In this document: positions 31,263-37,483 of the stretch, piece after piece
How positions within the stretch are numbered: the first letter of the stretch is position 1
Layout: the number at the start of each line of letters is the position of its first letter
Assembly (NCBI GenBank): GCA_937892705.1
Contig: CALBGR010000012.1
Coordinates: 1 to 37,483 of the forward strand
From: an uncultured Candidatus Saccharibacteria bacterium
GTDB lineage: Bacteria; Patescibacteriota; Saccharimonadia; Saccharimonadales; UBA4665
Length of the DNA stretch: 37,483 nt
Reading direction: 5' to 3'
Notes under the pieces: generated by a model
The model's database searches: none
Told to the model about the DNA's origin: nothing
Seen by the model: the letters and a program-made list of their open reading frames with translations, nothing else
Position numbers and translations under genes: made by a program

Positions 31263-32348
31263 ATGAGTTTTATCTTTGGTTGCTTATTTGCAGGTATTAC
31301 CTTGTTGGCAATCGGTTTGCAGCGGACGTACTATCACTATCCAATAAAAGAACTACGGCGTCGAGCACGACACGGTGACCCATTAGCTCAGTTGTTGTAT
31401 AAGCCAGTAAGTTATGGGGTAAGTCTGCAGATACTTTTGTGGTTCATTGTTATAGTGAGTGCGGCATTGGCATTTGTGCTGCTGGCGCGTGCTTTGGATG
31501 CTTGGCTTGCTGTTATGCTGGTAGCGTTTTTGGTATGGCTTGGGTTTTTGTGGATTCCATCAAGCAGGCTTACAGCAGTCAGTACGTATCTTGCAAGCTG
31601 GATAACACCAGCTATTAATTGGCTGCTGAATTATCTGCATGGGCCTTTAGAATGGATAGGCAATTTTATTCGAGAGCACCGTCATATTAATGTCCGCACT
31701 AGCCTCTACGAAAAAGAAGACCTAATAGAACTTCTAGAACGACAGCGCAATGTGCCGGAAAACCGTATCCTTGAAGCTGATATTGATCTGGTGCAAAATG
31801 CGCTGCGCTTTGGAGACCGGCAAGTAAAAGATGTATATGTGCCGTTTCGGGCGGTGACATTGGTAGATGCGAATGAAACAATCGGTCCGAAGCTCATGGA
31901 CGATCTATATAAAAGCGGTTATTCACGTTTTCCAGTGTATGAAGATAGTACAACTAATATAGTTGCAGTGCTGTATATGAAAGATTTGGTGCAGAAGAAA
32001 TCTGGTGGACAGGTGCGTGACGTGATGCGAAAAGAAGTGTTTTATGTACACGAGGAGTTTACGTTACGACAGGCGCTGCAAGCATTCTTAAAAACCAAGC
32101 ATCATTTGTTTATTGTTGTAAATAGTTTTGAAGAGGTTGTCGGTATTATTACTATTGAAGATTTACTGGAGCAGGTTATTGGTAAACCAATTGTTGATGA
32201 ATTTGATCAGTATGAAGATGTGCGTGCAGTAGCTCGGGCTGCGGCTCAAAAAGACCATGAAGCCAACAAGCAAGCTGGTGTTGAACCGCAGACAGATGAA
32301 GAAAAACCATCAACAGATAGCGAAACACCAGATATAGTGGTAAAATAA
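31263..32348 (+). CDS. CNNM/CorC-like membrane protein with a CBS pair
   Basis: 361 residues. An N-terminal helix (1-19), then two to three membrane helices between residues 48 and 125, a connecting helical segment (LYEKEDLIELLERQR), and a CBS pair at about residues 190-310 (VKDVYVPFRAVTLVD, YSRFPVYEDSTTNIVAVLYMKDL, FLKTKHHLFIVVNSFEEVVGIITIEDLLEQVIG). This order matches DUF21/CNNM transporters linked to Mg2+ or Co2+ efflux, and the CBS pair would bind adenine nucleotides. The membrane part is poorly conserved relative to DUF21 and lacks an obvious cation motif, so transport is uncertain. The C-terminal 40 residues are acidic and disordered. It ends 5 bp before aspS. Confidence 0.75.
   Translation: MSFIFGCLFAGITLLAIGLQRTYYHYPIKELRRRARHGDPLAQLLYKPVSYGVSLQILLWFIVIVSAALAFVLLARALDAWLAVMLVAFLVWLGFLWIPSSRLTAVSTYLASWITPAINWLLNYLHGPLEWIGNFIREHRHINVRTSLYEKEDLIELLERQRNVPENRILEADIDLVQNALRFGDRQVKDVYVPFRAVTLVDANETIGPKLMDDLYKSGYSRFPVYEDSTTNIVAVLYMKDLVQKKSGGQVRDVMRKEVFYVHEEFTLRQALQAFLKTKHHLFIVVNSFEEVVGIITIEDLLEQVIGKPIVDEFDQYEDVRAVARAAAQKDHEANKQAGVEPQTDEEKPSTDSETPDIVVK
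32341..32346 (+). promoter_or_regulatory. Possible -10 element of aspS (leaderless)
   Basis: TAAAAT ends 7 nt before the aspS ATG, overlapping the end of the preceding gene. Confidence 0.3.
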
Positions 32349-32353
32349 TTGCA

Positions 32354-34114
32354 ATGAGAACACTTGTTATTGAAAGCGTCAATCAAATTGGCGCGACTAT
32401 TACCGTGAAGGGCTGGGTGCAGTCGCGCCGTGATCATGGCGGCTTAATTTTTGTTGATATTCGCGATCATACGGGTGTTGCCCAGCTGGTTGTTCAGCCT
32501 GAAGCCGCAGCAGCGTTTACCACGGCTGAGCAGCTGCGCGATGAGTTCGTGATTAGCGCCACAGGCACAGTACGTGAGCGTGAAGCGCACCTGAAAAATC
32601 CGCACATAGCTACTGGGAACATTGAGATTGAGGTCACATCGCTTGAAATTTTAAACCGTGCCGAACCGCTACCGATTCAAATTCATAGTGAAACACTCGC
32701 TCACGAAGACCTGCGGCTAAAGTACCGTTATCTTGATCTGCGTCGTCCAAAGATGCAGCAGATGCTCAAGCGACGAGCAGCATACTACAAAGTCATTCGT
32801 GACTACATGGAAAAAAATGATTTTATTGAGGTTGCGACGCCAATTTTAGCAAACTCTAGTCCAGAAGGTGCACGTGATTTTCTAGTGCCGTCTCGTCTTC
32901 ACCCGGGTAAATTCTATGCACTGCCACAGGCACCGCAACAGTTTAAGCAGCTGCTCATGGTTGGCGGTGTGCCGCGCTACTATCAAATTGCCACCTGTTT
33001 TCGCGATGAAGATCCGCGAGCCGATCGACTGTACGGTGATTTTTATCAGCTGGATCTTGAAATGTCGTTTGTTGAGACTGGTGAAGAAGTCCGCACCACC
33101 ATGGAGCCGCTCATTAAGCAATTAGTAACCGAGTTTGCACAGAAAAAACTACTTACTGAGGATATTCCGCGTATGAGCTATGCCGAGGCCATGGAGCGGT
33201 TTGGTACTGATAAGCCAGACCTTAGGTTTGGTATGGAGTTGGTTGACTTATCGAGTGAGCTTGCCGAGAGTCAGTTTGGCGTGTTTGCGAACCCAATTAA
33301 GGAAGGTGGTCAAGTAAAAGCAATACGTGTTGCAGGCGGTGCTTCATTGAGTCGCTCACAGATTGACATCTTTACCGAAATTGCCAAATCAGAAGGTGCG
33401 GGCGGTCTTGCATATCTCATGTTTGTAGACGGAGAAATTAAGTCACCAATCACAAAGTTTTTAAGTGATACCGAGCTGACAGCTATTCGGCAAAAGACAG
33501 GTGCGCAGGATGGCGACGCAGTATTCTTTGGTGCTGGTGCTAAGGAAACGGTTGCTAAAGTACTTGGCCGGCTGCGGAATGAATTTGCCGATCATTTTAA
33601 CCTAAAAGATCCAAATGTCATCTCACTGGTTTGGGTAGTTGATTTTCCGTTTTATGAGTGGGATGAAAAGGCTAATAAGCTTGATTTTGGACACAACCCA
33701 TTCTCTATGCCAATTGGCGGTGTAGAGGCGTTAAAGTCCGAAGATAAACTATCAATTCTTGCTGATCAGTTTGATTTGGTGATGAACGGCTATGAGGTAT
33801 GTTCCGGTGCTGTACGTAACCATAATCCAGAAGTAATGTATGAAGTATTTGCAGCACTGGGTTACGACAAGACGTATGTTGATGCCAAATTCGGCGCTAT
33901 GATTAATGCATTTAAATACGGTGCGCCGCCACATGCTGGTTGTGCATTTGGGCTGGATAGAATCTTCATGGTGCTTACTGGCGAGCAGAATATCCGTGAA
34001 ATTGTAGCGTTTCCAAAGAACGGCTCTGGAGTTGATGTCATGATGAATTCTCCAAGCCCTGTTGATGACGTGCAACTCAAAGAACTCAATATTGAAGTGA
34101 ATGAATCCAGCTAA
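32354..34114 (+). CDS. aspS: Aspartyl-tRNA synthetase, probably non-discriminating
   Basis: 586 residues, the normal bacterial length. The N-terminal OB-fold binds the anticodon (VKGWVQSRRDHGGLIFVDIRD). The class II core has LRLKYRYLDLRRP, FRDEDPRADRLYGDFYQLD (motif 2) and AFGLDRIFMVLTG (motif 3), with the bacterial GAD insertion at about residues 290-410. H28 in RRDHGG is at the place where non-discriminating bacterial enzymes carry histidine and E. coli has leucine, so it may also charge tRNA-Asn with aspartate, needing GatCAB (not in this window). It shares 4 nt with convergent msrA. Confidence 0.95.
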   Translation: MRTLVIESVNQIGATITVKGWVQSRRDHGGLIFVDIRDHTGVAQLVVQPEAAAAFTTAEQLRDEFVISATGTVREREAHLKNPHIATGNIEIEVTSLEILNRAEPLPIQIHSETLAHEDLRLKYRYLDLRRPKMQQMLKRRAAYYKVIRDYMEKNDFIEVATPILANSSPEGARDFLVPSRLHPGKFYALPQAPQQFKQLLMVGGVPRYYQIATCFRDEDPRADRLYGDFYQLDLEMSFVETGEEVRTTMEPLIKQLVTEFAQKKLLTEDIPRMSYAEAMERFGTDKPDLRFGMELVDLSSELAESQFGVFANPIKEGGQVKAIRVAGGASLSRSQIDIFTEIAKSEGAGGLAYLMFVDGEIKSPITKFLSDTELTAIRQKTGAQDGDAVFFGAGAKETVAKVLGRLRNEFADHFNLKDPNVISLVWVVDFPFYEWDEKANKLDFGHNPFSMPIGGVEALKSEDKLSILADQFDLVMNGYEVCSGAVRNHNPEVMYEVFAALGYDKTYVDAKFGAMINAFKYGAPPHAGCAFGLDRIFMVLTGEQNIREIVAFPKNGSGVDVMMNSPSPVDDVQLKELNIEVNESS

Positions 34115-34635
34115 GTCGTAAACAATCGCTTATACGCCTGGCGGGCTTTGACGATTTTCGGGATAATGACAACTTGGCAATAGCCAGCTTTCGGGTTTTT
34201 ATTGAAGTAGTCTTGGTGTTCTGGCTCGGCTTCATAGAAGTGCTGTAAGGGCTGCAGTTCTGTGACTATCGGATTATTCCAATGTTTTTTCGCACGTTCA
34301 ATAGCAGCTTTGAAAGCATCTTTTTGTAGTTGATCCGCATACAACATAACTGATCGGTACTGGGTACCAACATCAGCGCCTTGACGGTTTAGGGTAGTAG
34401 GATCATGGATGAGAAAGAATAAGTCTAATATATCTTCTGGTGACAAAATCGTTTCGTCAAAGGTTACCTTTACAACTTCAGCATGACCAGTGTTGCCGGA
34501 GGAAACTTGTTGGTAATTCGGTGACGTTGTTTTGCCGCCTGCATAACCGCTCACAACACTTGACACACCTTTTAGCTTGCGAAATATCGCATCAAGGCAC
34601 CAAAAACATCCTCCACCTAACACATAACTTGTCAT
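34111..34635 (-). CDS. msrA: Peptide methionine sulfoxide reductase MsrA
   Basis: 174 residues. It reduces methionine-S-sulfoxide in proteins. The catalytic motif is YVLGGGCFWCLDAIFRKLKG, and GYAGGKTTSPNYQQVSSGNTGHAEVVKV plus DPTTLNRQGADVGTQYRS are family hallmarks. The C-terminal part YFNKNPKAGYCQVVI carries a possible resolving cysteine. A TATAAT box ends 6 nt before the ATG, predicting a leaderless mRNA. The end interlocks with the aspS stop codon. Confidence 0.95.
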   Translation of the reverse strand: MTSYVLGGGCFWCLDAIFRKLKGVSSVVSGYAGGKTTSPNYQQVSSGNTGHAEVVKVTFDETILSPEDILDLFFLIHDPTTLNRQGADVGTQYRSVMLYADQLQKDAFKAAIERAKKHWNNPIVTELQPLQHFYEAEPEHQDYFNKNPKAGYCQVVIIPKIVKARQAYKRLFTT

Positions 34636-34641
34636 AGTTTT

Positions 34642-34647
34642 ATTATA
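34642..34647 (-). promoter_or_regulatory. -10 element of msrA (leaderless)
   Basis: A perfect TATAAT on the minus strand ends 6 nt before the msrA ATG. The 85-bp gap to divergent pyrB also has TATAGT on the plus strand at 34670-34675. Confidence 0.5.
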
Positions 34648-34720
34648 CGCCGCTGTAAATTACACACTGTATAGTTTTGCTGGTTTATTGTAAGGTAAAT
34701 CCAAATAAAAGGAGAGTACC

Positions 34721-35641
34721 ATGCAACACGTTCTATCAGCTCGCCAATTTGAAACAGGTCAGTTAGCAGAAATTTTTGATCGTGCTGATGATATGGAGGA
34801 GCAGATCCGCACTAATAGACGTGAATTGGCTCAAAGGCATATAGGACGTATAGCAGCTATGGTGTTTTATGAACCCTCTACGAGGACACGTATAAGCCAT
34901 GAGGCTGCTGCATTGCGGCTTGGTATGGGATGTACTGGCACCGAGAATGCGAGCGAGTATTCATCGGTAGCTAAAGGTGAGACGTTGGAAGACACCATTG
35001 CGACCATAGGCGGGTATGCAGATGTTATTGTTTTACGGCACAACGAGACTGGTGCTGCAGACAGAGCGGCAGCAGTGAGTGAAGTACCAATAATTAATGC
35101 AGGTGATGGAATGGGTGAGCATCCTACACAGGCTTTGCTTGATTTATACACCATTAAGAAAAGTAAGCATCGGCTTGATGATCTTAAAGTAGTTATTGGC
35201 GGAGATCTGAAGCATGGTAGAACAGCCCGTTCCTTAGCACTTTTATTGAGCCTGTATTCGAATAATCACATAACATTTGTGTCTACGCCGGAATTACAGA
35301 TAGGTGATGATATCAAAGATCATTTAGAGCAAGCCGGCGTTTCTCATACCGAGAGTGATGATTTGCACCAAGCAGTGCATGATGCCGACGTAGTGTATTG
35401 GACGAGGTTGCAGAAAGAACGAATAAAAGATACTGGTATAAGCAACTGTTATGTTATTGACCAATCTGCGCTTCAGGCTATGCCGGAAGATGCGATCATT
35501 ATGCATCCTTTGCCGCGGGTTGATGAAATTGCTCGCACAGTTGATAAAGATCCTCGTGCAGTATACTTGCGCGAACAGGTTCCAAACGGTATGTACATAC
35601 GAATGGCGCTTTACGATCAGCTTTTACGTGAACGTGATTGA
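34721..35641 (+). CDS. pyrB: Aspartate carbamoyltransferase catalytic chain
   Basis: 306 residues, the usual catalytic-chain length. It makes carbamoyl aspartate in de novo pyrimidine synthesis. Active-site elements of the ATCase type are present: the carbamoyl-phosphate loop STRTRISHEA, SVAKGETLEDT with its lysine, HPTQALLDLYT, DLKHGRTARS, YWTRLQKERI and MHPLPRVDEIA. The T-R-x-Q and P-L-P-R-x-D-E wording separates it from ornithine carbamoyltransferase. AAAGGAG is 7 bases before the ATG. No other pyr gene and no PyrI regulatory chain lies nearby. Confidence 0.93.
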   Translation: MQHVLSARQFETGQLAEIFDRADDMEEQIRTNRRELAQRHIGRIAAMVFYEPSTRTRISHEAAALRLGMGCTGTENASEYSSVAKGETLEDTIATIGGYADVIVLRHNETGAADRAAAVSEVPIINAGDGMGEHPTQALLDLYTIKKSKHRLDDLKVVIGGDLKHGRTARSLALLLSLYSNNHITFVSTPELQIGDDIKDHLEQAGVSHTESDDLHQAVHDADVVYWTRLQKERIKDTGISNCYVIDQSALQAMPEDAIIMHPLPRVDEIARTVDKDPRAVYLREQVPNGMYIRMALYDQLLRERD

Positions 35642-35643
35642 TA

Positions 35644-35687
35644 CATATGCTGCTCTGGTATAATACATACCAGAGAAAAAGCATATG
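35644..35687. promoter_or_regulatory. Nested palindrome covering the -10 box and start codon
   Basis: Outer arms CATATGCT (35644-35651) and AGCATATG (35680-35687) are perfectly complementary. Inner arms CTCTGGTAT (35653-35661) and ATACCAGAG (35667-35675) are also perfect, around a 5-nt centre. TATAAT (35659-35664) lies in the inner part and the ATG at 35685 ends the outer arm. TTGATA at 35638-35643 is 15 bp before the -10. It could be a repressor operator, or a hairpin hiding the start codon in read-through mRNA from pyrB. Confidence 0.6.
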
Positions 35688-37483
35688 CGTTTAGGTAAAA
35701 ATAAAGACCACCAGGGCATAACGCCCGAACAGGAATTGGAGCAAAAAGTTGATGCCATGATGGATGTGCGCCGTAGTGATCCTGCGCCTGAGGAAGTTTT
35801 TAAACCGTCAGAAACTGCACAGCAGGTTGATACCACGCCGCCGGAAATCGATATTTTTGCAGAGGCTAAAACTGCTCCTGAGGTACCAAATGAGTTGAAA
35901 AAACAGCTGCATTTGAGTCATGTCAAAAAAACGTCTGAAAAGAAAGCAGCCGAGGTGTCTGCTACTACCAAAGAAGCTGCAGATAAAGAGGTCGAAGAAA
36001 AAACAGAAACACTGCGTGATCCGTTTGATGATCCTGCTACAGACAAGGCAGTAGATGAAATTACGAAAGAGGAGTCTGACGCGTTACTACAGTATGAAGA
36101 TGAAAAAAGTCAGTCAAAATCTGAGGAACCAGTAAAACAGTCGCTGAAACAAAAAATAAAAACATTTTTTGCTGCGTGGTGGGCTAATAAATGGGCGCGT
36201 TGGGGCACGATAGCAGCAGTAGTTTTACTGCTGATAGGTACTGCCGTATGGCCTACCAGCCGATACTTTATTTTGAATATGGTCGGAGTGCGCAGTAGTG
36301 CGTCACTGAAAGTGATTGATCAGTCATCTGGTATGCCGCTGAAGAACGTTACGGTGAGTTTAGGCACAGAAAAGACTAAAACAAACGGTGATGGTGTAGC
36401 GGCGTTTCAGCGTGTCAAGCTTGGTAGTCAAGAGTTGCGTGTTGAGCGGGTAGCGTTTGCGCCAGTTGTGAAGAAAATTACTATTGGTTGGGGTTCGAAT
36501 CCATTGCCAATGGTAGAGCTAAAGGCAGTTGGTGCGCAGTATGTATTTCATCTGACCGATTACCTATCTGGTAAACCTATCACTGAGGCGGAAGTGATAA
36601 GCGGTGATGCAAGTGCGTTCGCCGATAAGGAGGGTAAAGCCATTTTGACACTCGACAACCCAGAAACTGATACGATCGAAGCGACCGTTAAGTCCAAAGA
36701 GTATCGGATGGAGAAATTCAGTTTTGCAGCAACAACTAAATCGCCATTTGATGTGCGTATGGTTCCAGTAAAACCGGTTGTATATGTTAGTAAACAAAGC
36801 GGCAAATACGATTTATACAAAGTGGATGTTGATGGTAAGAATAAACAGCTATTGCTTGCAGGCACAGGCTCTGAACGACGGGAGATTAGTATTGCTACCA
36901 GTCCTGATGGAGCGTATGCGGCGCTAGTATCATCACGAGGAACAAAGCGTGATGCGAATCAATACTTGCTAGATACACTCACGCTAGTAGATATAAAGTC
37001 TGGTCAGGCAACGGTTATTGATGATGCGGCAAATATCAAATTAATTGATTGGGTTGGTGAACGGCTGGTGTATGTTGCAACATACTCTGCTCCGAGTGCC
37101 GCATACGCCCAGCGTCAACGCCTGGTAGCATACAATGTCGAAGAAAGTGCTCGAAATACAATCGCAGTGAGTGATTATTTCAATGGTGTGGCAAGTATTA
37201 ACAACACTATTTATTACGTGGTAGCGCCGAGTGATCCATCATCGCAGCCAGGTTTTTATAAAGTGAAAGTTGATGGCAGCAGCAAGCAAAGTATCATCAA
37301 CAATAAACACATCGCCACTTTAGTAAGGATTAGTGAGTCGGTGTTTGCGCTTGAAGCGCCTGAAGGTTGGTATGAGTACGAGGTGGGTGACCATACAGCT
37401 AGCAAAAGTAATGCGCCTGCAGATCCGTACACAAACCGTCAGTATGTCACAGCGCCGGGAGGCGGTAAGTCTGCCTGGGTTGA
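35685..37483 (+). CDS. Membrane protein with carboxypeptidase-regulatory-like and beta-propeller extracellular domains (3' end outside window)
   Basis: The frame is open from the ATG at 35685 to the window end, giving at least 599 residues. Residues 1-165 are acidic/lysine-rich, low-complexity and cytoplasmic. A single membrane helix lies at about 174-194 (TIAAVVLLLIGTAVWP). Two domains of about 70 residues follow (SLKVIDQSSGMPLKNVTVSL near 207 and VFHLTDYLSGKPITEAEV near 287), like carboxypeptidase regulatory or PEGA repeats. From about residue 362 a TolB/WD-like propeller begins (VVYVSKQSGKYDLYKVDVDG, ISIATSPDGAYAALVS), repeated near 520 (GFYKVKVDGSSKQS). It probably senses or binds something at the cell surface. 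No function is known. Confidence 0.7.
   Translation, partial: MRLGKNKDHQGITPEQELEQKVDAMMDVRRSDPAPEEVFKPSETAQQVDTTPPEIDIFAEAKTAPEVPNELKKQLHLSHVKKTSEKKAAEVSATTKEAADKEVEEKTETLRDPFDDPATDKAVDEITKEESDALLQYEDEKSQSKSEEPVKQSLKQKIKTFFAAWWANKWARWGTIAAVVLLLIGTAVWPTSRYFILNMVGVRSSASLKVIDQSSGMPLKNVTVSLGTEKTKTNGDGVAAFQRVKLGSQELRVERVAFAPVVKKITIGWGSNPLPMVELKAVGAQYVFHLTDYLSGKPITEAEVISGDASAFADKEGKAILTLDNPETDTIEATVKSKEYRMEKFSFAATTKSPFDVRMVPVKPVVYVSKQSGKYDLYKVDVDGKNKQLLLAGTGSERREISIATSPDGAYAALVSSRGTKRDANQYLLDTLTLVDIKSGQATVIDDAANIKLIDWVGERLVYVATYSAPSAAYAQRQRLVAYNVEESARNTIAVSDYFNGVASINNTIYYVVAPSDPSSQPGFYKVKVDGSSKQSIINNKHIATLVRISESVFALEAPEGWYEYEVGDHTASKSNAPADPYTNRQYVTAPGGGKSAWV

Noticed and set aside
1..37483. CRISPR arrays, transposases, prophage genes, tRNA or rRNA genes
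   Set aside because: No regularly spaced direct repeats, transposase motifs, phage structural genes, cloverleaf sequences or rRNA segments were found by reading both strands; a tRNAscan or Infernal run would be needed to exclude divergent RNAs.

Overview
The window looks like chromosomal DNA from a small-genome bacterium of the Candidate Phyla Radiation, most likely Candidatus Saccharibacteria (TM7). This is inferred from gene content and style: very tight packing, many overlapping or abutting genes, several start codons sitting 6-7 nt after a TATAAT-like box, a shortened LexA-like regulator, and several membrane-anchored proteins of no known family. No rRNA gene, tRNA gene, insertion sequence or CRISPR array was seen. 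No marker gene proves the taxonomy.

The left 27 kb is a cell-surface glycan locus. Positions 1-2895 hold three glycosyltransferases (one cut by the window edge), including a WsaF-like and an RfbF-like probable rhamnosyltransferase. A promoter at 2908-2936 starts a second run: a membrane-anchored unknown, a large secreted protein with a lysozyme-like head and nine C-terminal repeats, a DUF2142 membrane protein, a dolichol-phosphate-mannose-synthase-like GT2 and a DUF2304 partner. Reading leftwards are a GT-C membrane protein and a flavin-dependent oxidoreductase. A methyltransferase and a GtrA protein read rightwards. A leftward nucleotide-sugar block follows (phosphomannomutase, galE, rmlB, rmlC, rmlD, rmlA), with divergent manC and then glmS. 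Together these supply dTDP-rhamnose, UDP-galactose, GDP-mannose and GlcN-6-P. After a TrmB-family regulator come a GT4 glycosyltransferase, the initiating polyprenyl-phosphate sugar transferase, a WaaL/Wzy-like O-antigen ligase or polymerase, and a second GtrA protein. This is close to a complete machine for building a lipid-linked polysaccharide, polymerising or ligating it, and decorating it. No Wzx flippase or ABC exporter is in view.

The right 10 kb is housekeeping and regulatory: the LexA-like regulator, a membrane-anchored unknown, a cobalamin-type riboswitch before an unknown zinc-ribbon protein, nadD, a short transcription unit encoding a 29-residue peptide behind a near-consensus promoter, a DsbA-like thiol oxidoreductase, a CNNM/CorC-like CBS protein, aspS, msrA, pyrB, and a membrane protein with an extracellular beta-propeller that runs off the end.

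The most unusual items are the cobalamin-type riboswitch controlling a gene of unknown function (28310-29647), the compact unit at 30268-30555 with two near-identical hairpins before a tiny ORF, the nested palindrome across the promoter and start codon at 35644-35687, and the repeated promoter-start arrangement that predicts leaderless mRNAs.
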